A stretch of 64,000 bases of DNA from a bacterium (GTDB lineage: Bacteria > AUK180): assembly GCA_023144005.1 (NCBI GenBank), contig JAGLGN010000034.1, positions 1 to 64,000 on the forward strand. The letters are read 5' to 3'. The notes under the pieces were generated by a model. That model was not told the DNA's origin, searched no databases, and worked only from the letters and a program-made list of their open reading frames with translations. The translations under genes were made by a program, and so were the position numbers. Below are positions 15,112 through 23,203 of the stretch, piece after piece. Each line of letters starts with the position of its first letter. Positions within the stretch are counted from its first letter, which is position 1.

Positions 15112-17247
15112 ATGAAGAAAATGTTGTTCATTTTTCTCACAGTTCTACTTTTTTGCAATATCACAGCAGACCGCCTCGAACTTCGAAGCGGAGAGCGTGT
15201 AAACGGTGTTAGTATCACTGACATCAAAGAAGGCAAACTCATCACCGATAATGAAGAATATTCCGTCGAGGATGTCGCGGTAATCGGATTCAGCGAAACG
15301 AAGCAAAAGGGCGCCAAAGCACATACAGCCAGTGAAAAACTCTCAAAACGGAATATGAAGAAATATCTGGATTATTTTGCCATCGGTGAAAAACTGGCTA
15401 AGAAATACTCGGGTATTGAATTTGTGCATATAATCGATATTGGAGTGAATCAGCTGAATAACGACGGCACAAGGTCCTTTGTATATAAGTTCCTGGGATA
15501 TGTTGTTAATCCCAAAGCAAAAGAAGACCTGTCCAAGATCGGCTTCTATCTGGATGAAGAAAGGGTCAAAACCTCCATTCAAGTTGCTCGTGTCATCACC
15601 AAAGACGGGAATGTTTACAATTATGATCCGAATGATTATAAGATAGTGAAACCGCAAACCGAAAGCTGGAGTTACGGCGGAGGCCAGAACAAAATATACA
15701 CGATACCCAATGTCGAAGTAGGCACTCTGGTCGAATATGAATACACATATGAAAGCATTAATCCCGTTAACAGGAAGCTTTTCGAACCCGGATTCTCCTT
15801 TCAGGGCGATGTGCCTGTTTATCTTTCACGATTCACTGTAAGGCTGCCTTATTACCTTCAATTCAAGGACGGCGAAGGCAAGAACGTTTATATTGAGAAC
15901 CCGAAACTGAAGTATAAAACCTGGGCGATGGACAAAAAAAGCGCAAGGCCCCGAGTTCGAAACAGGAAGTCCTATAAAGAATATACTTGGGAAATGAAGA
16001 ATATGCCTCCATATATTGAAGAGCCGATGCAGAAGAATATTGAGGATTTCCTTCCCCGAATGGAGGGATCGATCCTCAAGAACAGAAAAGAACTGAATGA
16101 CTGGATCGGGCGGATGGAAGAGGAGAGGATGGAAGTTACTCCGGAGATCCTGGAAGCCCTCGAAAAGATCATCGATGAAAAGGACAGCGCCGAAGTAAAG
16201 CTGGGCAAGATCTATCATTGGATACAGAAAAATATTATTTATCTTTCCGTTAAAGGATCCATCTCATCAGGACTTACAGGACATCCCGCAGTCGAGACCC
16301 TTGAAAACAAAAAAGGCGACTGCATTGATAAGGCGATACTCTTCTCCACGATGATAAAGGCATTGGAAATACCAGAGCTTAAGGTATATCCGGTGACTGT
16401 CAAAGCCAGTCATGCCAATGACATGACCGTGGACATCCCTGTTATTGACGGCAATCACGCCATCAGTGAAGTTCATTTCAATGACAAGATCTTCTACCTG
16501 GATTCCACGGCCTCTTCTTATAGATATCCTTATTTCAGAGGAGATGACAAGGGCATTACAGCTGTAAATGAGATCCTTGGAACCATTAAGATGATCCCGG
16601 TCCCTGATCCCAAAGACGAGATGAATTATTATGATGTCAAGATGAAATTCGATAAGAAAGGAAATATAATCGGCAACAGCGTCGGCACATACAGCGGCGA
16701 TTATGAGGCACGCTTAAGAGCCCTTTATCTCTATCGTTCGGGTGAAAAGGAAAGAGAGGCCATCTTCAAGAGCATGGTGAATTCAATGTCCCCAAAGGGC
16801 GATCTGACAGGATTTGAGCTTACCGATGTGGATGATTTTTTTGAACCGTTCGTTCTGAAATACTCTTATGTTCTGACCGATTTCCCCACGATCGCTGGTA
16901 ATTACATGATATTCAAGATCCCCGGATGGGACTATTATTTCCCGTCTATCTCACTTCAGGACAGAAAGTACCCCATTGAATATTCTACGAGCCGCTATAC
17001 CGGGCATAAGATCGAGATCGAGATACCCAAGGGATATTCGATCAAGTATTTGCCGAAGCCACTGGAAATATCAAATGAGGATTTCCACTACAAGGCGGAA
17101 TTCAAGGAAGAGAACGGCAAGATAATCTTTATTGACAGTTATAAGCGTTTCAAAAGGATCATCGAACCCGAGAATTACAAACGCTATAGAGAAGGACATT
17201 TCAAGATACTTGAATATACTGCAAAGTCGGTAATCATCAAGAAATAG
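15112..17247 (+). CDS. exported DUF3857/transglutaminase-like protein
   Basis: 711 residues from the chosen ATG, which has AGGAGGT upstream and begins a signal peptide (MKKMLFIFLTVLLFCNITA). A longer in-frame start at 15079 would bury it. The DUF3857 beta-rich region covers about 100-300 (YTIPNVEVGTLVEYEY). A transglutaminase-like papain-fold domain follows: LENKKGDCIDKAILF with Cys404, then GNHAISEVHFNDKIFYLDST supplying His and Asp. A C-terminal beta domain (DUF3858-like) closes it. It is probably a periplasmic or surface enzyme or scaffold. A paralogue follows after 9 bases. Substrate unknown. Confidence 0.8.
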   Translation: MKKMLFIFLTVLLFCNITADRLELRSGERVNGVSITDIKEGKLITDNEEYSVEDVAVIGFSETKQKGAKAHTASEKLSKRNMKKYLDYFAIGEKLAKKYSGIEFVHIIDIGVNQLNNDGTRSFVYKFLGYVVNPKAKEDLSKIGFYLDEERVKTSIQVARVITKDGNVYNYDPNDYKIVKPQTESWSYGGGQNKIYTIPNVEVGTLVEYEYTYESINPVNRKLFEPGFSFQGDVPVYLSRFTVRLPYYLQFKDGEGKNVYIENPKLKYKTWAMDKKSARPRVRNRKSYKEYTWEMKNMPPYIEEPMQKNIEDFLPRMEGSILKNRKELNDWIGRMEEERMEVTPEILEALEKIIDEKDSAEVKLGKIYHWIQKNIIYLSVKGSISSGLTGHPAVETLENKKGDCIDKAILFSTMIKALEIPELKVYPVTVKASHANDMTVDIPVIDGNHAISEVHFNDKIFYLDSTASSYRYPYFRGDDKGITAVNEILGTIKMIPVPDPKDEMNYYDVKMKFDKKGNIIGNSVGTYSGDYEARLRALYLYRSGEKEREAIFKSMVNSMSPKGDLTGFELTDVDDFFEPFVLKYSYVLTDFPTIAGNYMIFKIPGWDYYFPSISLQDRKYPIEYSTSRYTGHKIEIEIPKGYSIKYLPKPLEISNEDFHYKAEFKEENGKIIFIDSYKRFKRIIEPENYKRYREGHFKILEYTAKSVIIKK

Positions 17248-17256
17248 GAGCGGTAG

Positions 17257-19302
17257 ATGAAAAAGTTATATATAGTTTTGATCGCATTGATCCTTGGAGC
17301 CGGAAGCTTTGCGGACACCATTTACCTGAAGAACGGTAAGGAGTTCAAATGCGACTTGATTTCCGTTAGTAAAGATACCGTCAAGGTCGTTTTGAAGCTG
17401 GATGGAACCGAACAGGTCTATAAAAAGAGCGAATTGAATAAGATCAAACTTGATCGGACGAGAAGATTTGATGATGTAAAAAATATCAATGAGATCGATG
17501 ACAAAGACATTAAATTCGCCTTTAACGCAATGCTGAACCGTGAGAATTTCCCGAATTCAAATTTTATTGAGATCATCAAAAGGAAAGAGATCGATCTTTC
17601 CGGGGAATTTCCTGTAATAGTTGAGAAATATGTTTACAAAGTACTGAACAAAGACGGTATTGGAGGCGCCTCCAGCCATACCGAGGCGTATTTCAAGGAT
17701 TCACAGGACTTCTCTCTGGATTTTGCGCTGTCCGTATCCCCTACCGGTAAGGTTGAGACCATCTATGAGAACCTCATTGAGGATGAGACGCGCTATGCGA
17801 GAATGCCCGATTATATCAATTCTCACAATGTAAAATTCTCTATTCCCAATGTTGAGCCCGGCTATATCGTCGCTTATCAGGTTACCAGAAAGTATAAGAA
17901 GGGAAGCGAGGATCTGCCGTTCGTCAAAGATGTGGTATTTGAGGGAACCGTCCCTTCACTGAATCAATTTGTGACGATCTGGGGAAATGACAGCTGGAAT
18001 TACAGGATCATTAATAAAGGTAAATTCAAGAAAACCGTTAAAGACGGCAAGACCACATTCTTCTATACCTTCCCCAAGGAATATACCGACACAAGGCTTG
18101 TTTCACCCTACGGAAGGTTTGCACCGCGGATACTCTTCTACGCCGGAAACGATCCGAAAGTATTCTCCGATCAATTCAATAAGGTGATAAACGACCGTAA
18201 TGAAGCGGATTTCGAGGCCTTCGTGAAGAAGATCGATTTTGAGAATAACGACCCCGAATATATGATAAAAAGGGTTTTCAGATTTCTTCAGAACAGCTAC
18301 ACTTATATTCCGGTTGGACCTGGTCAGTACAAATACGCCCCGCGGCCAATGGAAACACTTCTGAAAAAGGGAGAGTTTTCCGCATATGAAAAAACAATTT
18401 TGGCACAGGCGATCCTCTCATACCTTAAAGTTCCGACATCAGTGATATTGGCGTCTCATGTATACGCCAAGGTAGATGAGAAGGAGAAATTCAATTTCAG
18501 AAGATACACCACTCCCATTCTTAAGACGGCTTCGAGCAAGACACCTTACATTTATTTCGGAAATATACTTCAGCCCTTCGGCATTATTCCCGAACTGTCT
18601 TACGGCCATCGCTATTTTGATATCACAAATAACAGCTTCGGGACACTTCCTCCGCTTGAGCAGGCCGAGTACGAATTTTCGAACACTATCGAATTAACGG
18701 GGAATATCGGAGAGAACGGAGAATTGGAAGGGACATTGAAATTTTCCTCTTCAATGCTTCAGGACCAGGACCTACGGGCGATACGCTACAGGAAGGATGA
18801 GGAGATCGCCATTATTTTCCAGAACATCATAAACTCTCATATTTCCGGAGCATCCCTGAAGGGCCTGGACATTCAGAATTATGAGGGCGACGACGAAAAG
18901 GTCACCGTCAAAATAGATTTTACCGCTCCCGGTTTTGCCAATATCGCGGGAGAGAACATCCTCTTTAATATTCCGCTTATCAGCTTCAATGGCTATGATG
19001 TGGGAAATGACAAAAGGGATCTTCCCGTGTACCTGGGCGCTAAGGATTATACGAAGTACATGATCAATATCACGCTTCCTGAAGGCTATGTTGTCACTTA
19101 CACACCGAAAGATATTAAATTCTGTAATAAGAATCTCTCAATAATTTCCAATACCGAGGTAAATGGCTCAGATATCTCTATCGTGGTGCAGGAAGAAACA
19201 AAGAAGTCCATGGCAAAGAAGAAATTCTATTTCAAATATAAAAAGGCAATGACAAAGCTGGTGAAATTTTCCAAATCGGTCATTATAGGTGAAGAGAAGT
19301 AA
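17257..19302 (+). CDS. exported DUF3857 protein, degenerate transglutaminase domain
   Basis: 681 residues, paralogous to the preceding gene. Signal peptide MKKLYIVLIALILGAGSFA, then TIYLKNGKEFKCDLISVS, a short beta domain often found at the N-terminus of such proteins. DUF3857 follows with FSIPNVEPGYIVAYQV. Where its neighbour has KKGDCIDKAILF, this protein has KKGEFSAYEKTIL, so the nucleophile Cys is replaced by Phe374, and the Asn-His block before YFDITN is not recognisable. It is therefore likely a non-catalytic partner. Ribosome binding site AGGAGCGG. Its end overlaps the uvrC start by 14 bases. Confidence 0.78.
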   Translation: MKKLYIVLIALILGAGSFADTIYLKNGKEFKCDLISVSKDTVKVVLKLDGTEQVYKKSELNKIKLDRTRRFDDVKNINEIDDKDIKFAFNAMLNRENFPNSNFIEIIKRKEIDLSGEFPVIVEKYVYKVLNKDGIGGASSHTEAYFKDSQDFSLDFALSVSPTGKVETIYENLIEDETRYARMPDYINSHNVKFSIPNVEPGYIVAYQVTRKYKKGSEDLPFVKDVVFEGTVPSLNQFVTIWGNDSWNYRIINKGKFKKTVKDGKTTFFYTFPKEYTDTRLVSPYGRFAPRILFYAGNDPKVFSDQFNKVINDRNEADFEAFVKKIDFENNDPEYMIKRVFRFLQNSYTYIPVGPGQYKYAPRPMETLLKKGEFSAYEKTILAQAILSYLKVPTSVILASHVYAKVDEKEKFNFRRYTTPILKTASSKTPYIYFGNILQPFGIIPELSYGHRYFDITNNSFGTLPPLEQAEYEFSNTIELTGNIGENGELEGTLKFSSSMLQDQDLRAIRYRKDEEIAIIFQNIINSHISGASLKGLDIQNYEGDDEKVTVKIDFTAPGFANIAGENILFNIPLISFNGYDVGNDKRDLPVYLGAKDYTKYMINITLPEGYVVTYTPKDIKFCNKNLSIISNTEVNGSDISIVVQEETKKSMAKKKFYFKYKKAMTKLVKFSKSVIIGEEK

Positions 19303-21058
19303 ACAAGACCGCAGCGGAATACCTGAGGAGCCCGGAGTATATTATTTATACGATCCGGGCTCTACCATCATCTATATCGGCAAAGCAAAGAATTTAAGAT
19401 CACGACTTTCGACCTATTTCGGCTCATATTCGGATACTTATAAAACATCACTTCTGAAAAGAACCTTCACACAATTTGATTATATTGTGACCGGGACAGA
19501 ACTCGAGGCTCTTCTATTGGAGAGTGTTCAGATTAAAAAGCATCAGCCACGATTCAATATCATGCTTAAGGATGATAAGACATATCCCTACCTGGCTTAT
19601 GTTAAAACCATTAAATTCCCCTACCTCTTTTTTACCCGAGTAAAGAAGAAGAGAAAAAATACGGTTTACTACGGCCCGTTCGTCAATTCAGCCGGCATGA
19701 AGACCTTCCTGGACTTTCTCCTGACGCGCTATAAGCTCAGATGGTGTAGGGGCAAATTGCCGTCAAAACAGTGTATTTATCACTCTCTGGACAAGTGCAT
19801 GGCACCTTGTATCGCTCCCGAGCTGGCTGGAGAATATGAGGATAATTTCTCGAAGGCATTGAAAGACCTGGACAGAAAACCGAAGGCCTTGATCACGGAA
19901 TTCACAGAGCTTATGAAGGAAAAGGCATCACAAGAGCACTTCGAGGAAGCCGCGATGTACAGGGATATGGCGGAGTTCCTCACGAATGCGAGAAACAAAC
20001 AGTATGTGGTGAATGTTCGCGACAATTTCGATGTCATATCCTATGAGTTCTCCGGCAATCTTCTTGTTTTCGGCATCTTCCATTATCTTGGCGGAGCCTT
20101 CAATGGCGTATTTACCAATACTTACGATATCTTCGAAGAGGAACGCCTTCAGGAGATCCTCCTGGACTTTATCGAACTTTACTATCTTGACAATTATATC
20201 CCGGCAAAGATCATTCTCGATCAGACAATTGAAGTCCCAGGAATAAAGCATCTCTTTGACACCGTCCTCAATAGGAAAGTGGAATTACAGGCACCTGGCT
20301 CCAAGGGAAAGAAGCGGTCTTATATGGAACTTGCCCAAAGAAATCTCAAGAACGCTCTTAAGACCTTTCAGGAAAAAAAGAAAAAGATCAATTTGAACAA
20401 TCTCTTTCCAACCTCACCCAATATTGACATTGTGGATGCTTTTGACATCTCCCACACGATGGGAGTAATGACCATCGGCGGCGTTGTCAGATTCAAGAAT
20501 TTCAAGCCGGACAAGCGTATGTACCGGGCATATCTGCTTCCTTCGGTCCTTGGCAAGCCTGATGATTACGGCTCGATCAGGATCACCTTGGAGAAACACC
20601 TCGAGCATCTTAAAAAGCATTCCTTCCCAATGCCGCATATGATACTTATTGACGGGGGAAAAGGGCAGTTATCTTCGGCGGTAATGACAATAAAGAAGTT
20701 CGATATGGAGATACCTGTGCTCTCCATCGCGAAGGGAAAGCAGGAACGGATATTCAAACCGGGCAATAAGGATCCGCTCCTCCTTTCCAGGACCAATCCC
20801 CTTTTGAAGTACATTGTGGAGATACGGGACGAGGTTCACCGATGGTCTATTTCCAATCACACCAAACGAAGAGACGGATTTCAGTACTCCATCCTGTTGA
20901 AGGTCCCGGGAATAGGAATGACGAGGGCAAAAAAGCTCTTAAAGGAGTTCAAGACGCTTCATGGAGTAATGAAAGGAGATAAGGAAGCTCTGCTCAAGAT
21001 ATTACCCGAAAAAGTATATTTGGAATTACGGCGTTTATTCAATTCCGAGATCATTTGA
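19289..21058 (+). CDS. uvrC: excinuclease ABC subunit C
   Basis: UvrC makes both incisions in nucleotide excision repair. 589 residues, normal length. The GIY-YIG domain begins at GVYYLYDP with IIYIGKAKNLRSRL. The UVR motif that binds UvrB is at about 205-240 (TELMKEKASQEHFEEAAMYR). The RNase H-like endonuclease half includes DAFDISHTMGVMTIGG, and helix-hairpin-helix motifs near the end include LLKVPGIGMTRAKKLL. The start is GTG at 19289, inside the upstream gene, and no better start is available before GVYYLYDP. The upstream DUF3857 genes have no known link to repair. Confidence 0.96.
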   Translation: MKRSKQDRSGIPEEPGVYYLYDPGSTIIYIGKAKNLRSRLSTYFGSYSDTYKTSLLKRTFTQFDYIVTGTELEALLLESVQIKKHQPRFNIMLKDDKTYPYLAYVKTIKFPYLFFTRVKKKRKNTVYYGPFVNSAGMKTFLDFLLTRYKLRWCRGKLPSKQCIYHSLDKCMAPCIAPELAGEYEDNFSKALKDLDRKPKALITEFTELMKEKASQEHFEEAAMYRDMAEFLTNARNKQYVVNVRDNFDVISYEFSGNLLVFGIFHYLGGAFNGVFTNTYDIFEEERLQEILLDFIELYYLDNYIPAKIILDQTIEVPGIKHLFDTVLNRKVELQAPGSKGKKRSYMELAQRNLKNALKTFQEKKKKINLNNLFPTSPNIDIVDAFDISHTMGVMTIGGVVRFKNFKPDKRMYRAYLLPSVLGKPDDYGSIRITLEKHLEHLKKHSFPMPHMILIDGGKGQLSSAVMTIKKFDMEIPVLSIAKGKQERIFKPGNKDPLLLSRTNPLLKYIVEIRDEVHRWSISNHTKRRDGFQYSILLKVPGIGMTRAKKLLKEFKTLHGVMKGDKEALLKILPEKVYLELRRLFNSEII

Positions 21059-21271
21059 AGGAGTTTTGATCCGTCTTTGCTAGAGTGCTCTGATCCATAA
21101 ATACAATGACAATGGAATGTTTAGATTTGAGTCAATTCCAACGATAAATGCAGTATGAATTGTTAGGTGTAAAGTGGGAACCAGGATGAAATGAAACTGG
21201 ATCCCACGGTCGCAAGCTCCCTCTGGATGACATTCTCCTCTTCATTTCCTTCCCGCATCCGCTCAACGGGA

Positions 21272-21288
21272 GCCCGGCAGCGCCGGGC
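21272..21288. repeat. hairpin in repeat copy 2
   Basis: GCCCGGC-AGC-GCCGGGC is a 7-bp perfect stem and the counterpart of the hairpin at 64-80. One stem pair differs by compensatory change between the copies. Confidence 0.7.
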
Positions 21289-21560
21289 GACCAACCCAAA
21301 AGAGTTTTGAACCATTTAAGCGACATTGACATTTTTAACGGCAGGAATGAATGGTGGCGAAGCCGAAAAGAACCAATTGTCTGAGTGAGCTAAAGCTAAC
21401 GAGTTTTGGGATTTTAATGAGTGATAGCCGTGGTGAGTATCGTCGCAAAAAATGACATGAGAGCAAAGATGGATCAAAACTCCATTAAATAATATATTAT
21501 TTTCTTTTTGAACATCATGAAATGATGTGAGAAAAACATATGTTAATAATGAAAAGATGG

Positions 21561-21581
21561 ATTCCCAATCTAGTTGGGAAT
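21561..21581. repeat. hairpin of the GGATTCCCAA...TTGGGAATGAC type
   Basis: ATTCCCAA-TCTAG-TTGGGAAT, an 8-bp perfect stem with a 5-base loop, flanked by GG and GACG. The overall layout resembles small dispersed palindromic repeats known in many bacteria. A decayed relative (ACTGGATCCCACGGTCGCAA, ending CTGGATGAC) starts near 21195. Confidence 0.6.
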
Positions 21582-21637
21582 GACGAAAAATAGTGAACAA
21601 TGAATATTTGGAGAGGGTATTTACTCCTCTCTGCACT

Positions 21638-21665
21638 AACCTCGAGCCTCGAGCCTCTAACCTCT
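21638..21665. repeat. heptamer tandem array
   Basis: Four units of period 7: AACCTCG, AGCCTCG, AGCCTCT, AACCTCT, next to palindrome P4. Confidence 0.7.
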
Positions 21666-21703
21666 ATTTATGGATCACAACACTAGTGTTCTGATCCATA
21701 AAT
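21666..21703. repeat. 38-bp CTAG-centred near-perfect palindrome (P4)
   Basis: Left arm ATTTATGGATCA, centre AACACTAGTGTT (itself a perfect palindrome), right arm TGATCCATAAAT. Only the bases at 21678 and 21691 (C opposite C) fail to pair. The right half is the 3' end of the small membrane protein gene, whose TAG stop is in the central CTAG. No T-run follows, so rho-independent termination is doubtful, though a strong cruciform or hairpin is expected. Confidence 0.85.
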
Positions 21704-21991
21704 CCCTTCCATTGACATCCAGCCATCTGAGAGAACGGCGAAGGTATCGCCTACCTTGAGTTTCTTCCCGTTTATCAAAGCATGGGTGAACATGATCTTC
21801 TCGATCTCAATTCCCCTGCTCTTCTGGCCGATATTCATTAGAAAGAGCTCATCCCTCTGCTTTATAAGCACTTCCGTAGAGGTTATGCCGACGACCTCAT
21901 AAACCCTCACCGCGGCAAGGGCATTTATGATCAGAAGAAGTACCAGCAAGAGTAAAAATAATAACGGTAATCCGAGATCTCTATCCTTCAT
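21683..21991 (-). CDS. small single-pass membrane protein, unknown
   Basis: 102 residues. A strongly hydrophobic segment at about 8-27 (LPLLFLLLLVLLLIINALAA) is followed by a small beta-rich soluble domain (VYEVVGITSTEVLIKQ, and KLKVGDTFAVLSDG). Not recognised. It overlaps the end of the AAA ATPase gene by 11 bases, so the two are probably co-translated, and it is the last gene of the purine operon. Its final six residues, IYGSEH, are encoded by palindrome P4, so the original C-terminus may have been replaced when the repeat inserted. Confidence 0.65.
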   Translation of the reverse strand: MKDRDLGLPLLFLLLLVLLLIINALAAVRVYEVVGITSTEVLIKQRDELFLMNIGQKSRGIEIEKIMFTHALINGKKLKVGDTFAVLSDGWMSMEGIYGSEH

Positions 21992-23201
21992 AGTCCAATT
22001 GAAAGTATTTTATGGTTTCATAGAATTCCGATTTCAGCAGGCCCTTCTCCTTTAATCTTTCAAGACGCATCAGGAGAGGAACATTATCGATCTTGAGTTT
22101 ACCAAGAAGAAGACGGTCATTAGAAAAGGTTCTGCCCGTTTCCGTGATGTACTCAAGGATGCTGATATCACGGTCATCGTATTTATCGGAATCCCGCAGT
22201 ATATCAAGGACATCATCTATTCCTATCCGTTTCTTTTTCCTGACCTTTATAGAGTAGAGGGCTGTCTTTACAATGTGATTTATCATCTTTGGATTACCCC
22301 TCGACAGCAAATAGACCAGTTTAAAACTGTCCTCGTCCATGATCTGATTCATATACATATCAATTTGCGACAAACGGTCAACCAGATATTTCCTCGTCTC
22401 TTTCACGGATAAATTCAGGAAGATGTACACTTGCCCGAGAACACCCAGGAAATTCAATTCGTCATCATAGGGAACCGCGACATTAAATCTCTGATAATAG
22501 GATTGCGGCAGAGCGAACACCCATGTGGTCTTGGAAAATTCGGTTACATCCTTAAGCGAGGTCAAGAACATTCCCAGCCGATTCTCACCGCCTTCTCTGG
22601 ATAACGGGTCCACGGTAAATTTATCATAATCATCGACAAGAATGAATATTCTGCGGGGCGATCGTCTGAAGATCTCCGCGACAATATTCTTTAAGGTATA
22701 ACTGTTAAAAATGAAATCGAGTTCCTCCTCAGAGGACGATGTTTCCTTCAGATATTCCTTATAAAGCGTTATTACCCTGGCATGATCAAGTTGTTTCCGC
22801 GGCTCATAATAGATCAGAGAACGGAGGAAATCCTCCAAAGATTGTGTAGAGCGGATCATTTTTTTGAAATCTTCAATGTCCCTGGAGTATATTTTCTTCG
22901 TGATATTCTTCTCTAAGAGCTTGAAAAGCAGTTGGCGCAGAAAAACATCCTCATTACAGAGCGTATTATTTATTCTGATCACCACTCCCATTTTCTTTTT
23001 CTCAATGAGCTGCTGCAAATAATTAAGAGTGCTGGTCTTGCCTGTACCGAAATTCCCGGCAAGTCCGAAATTCTCTCCGGTAATGAGATGATACTCCATG
23101 GAGCTCAGGCGTTCCTTTTTATATACAAGACGCTCAAAGTCCGCTTCCATTGGTGATATTCTGAATATCTCAAGGAGTTTTAAAAACTGATCTTTCTTCA
23201 T
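21981..23201 (-). CDS. AAA/STAND-type ATPase with C-terminal winged-helix-like region
   Basis: 406 residues from ATG 23201, just after the upstream stop (TGATAATG). Walker A GNFGTGKT is at 49-56; Walker B is ILVDDYDKF at about 187-195. The region after the lid (LSRGNPKMINHIVKTAL) resembles the sensor-2 helix of ORC/Cdc6- and ExeA-like ATPases. A C-terminal block (ISILEYITETGRTFSNDRLL) looks like a winged helix with a DNA- or protein-binding role. No membrane segments. Function not known; its position after 8-oxoguanine deaminase and before a small membrane protein gives no clear lead. Confidence 0.7.
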   Translation of the reverse strand: MKKDQFLKLLEIFRISPMEADFERLVYKKERLSSMEYHLITGENFGLAGNFGTGKTSTLNYLQQLIEKKKMGVVIRINNTLCNEDVFLRQLLFKLLEKNITKKIYSRDIEDFKKMIRSTQSLEDFLRSLIYYEPRKQLDHARVITLYKEYLKETSSSEEELDFIFNSYTLKNIVAEIFRRSPRRIFILVDDYDKFTVDPLSREGGENRLGMFLTSLKDVTEFSKTTWVFALPQSYYQRFNVAVPYDDELNFLGVLGQVYIFLNLSVKETRKYLVDRLSQIDMYMNQIMDEDSFKLVYLLSRGNPKMINHIVKTALYSIKVRKKKRIGIDDVLDILRDSDKYDDRDISILEYITETGRTFSNDRLLLGKLKIDNVPLLMRLERLKEKGLLKSEFYETIKYFQLDYEG

Positions 23202-23203
23202 TA

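Larger units (their letters stand above)
21059..21682. repeat. 624-bp intergenic region, interspersed repeat copy 2
   Basis: No gene is visible. From CTAG at 21080 to CTAG at 21683-21686 the sequence behaves as one element of about 605 bp with inverted ends: CTAGAGTGCTCTGATCCATA on the left, and the complement of CTAGTGTTGTGATCCATA on the right. The left 270 bases match copy 1 (window 1-306, opposite strand). Inside lie hairpins at 21272-21288 and 21561-21581, and a heptamer array at 21638-21665. The right part has no counterpart inside this window. Confidence 0.7.

Noticed and set aside
21132-21636. Two minus-strand open frames (66 and 106 codons) in the intergenic repeat
   Set aside because: They cross hairpins and repeat arms, have no family resemblance and no ribosome binding site; the region aligns as non-coding repeat with window 1-306.
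21666-21703. Palindrome P4 as a bidirectional terminator
   Set aside because: The stem is strong, but neither side has a T-run, and the same sequence recurs as repeat ends, so a mobile-repeat explanation is better.
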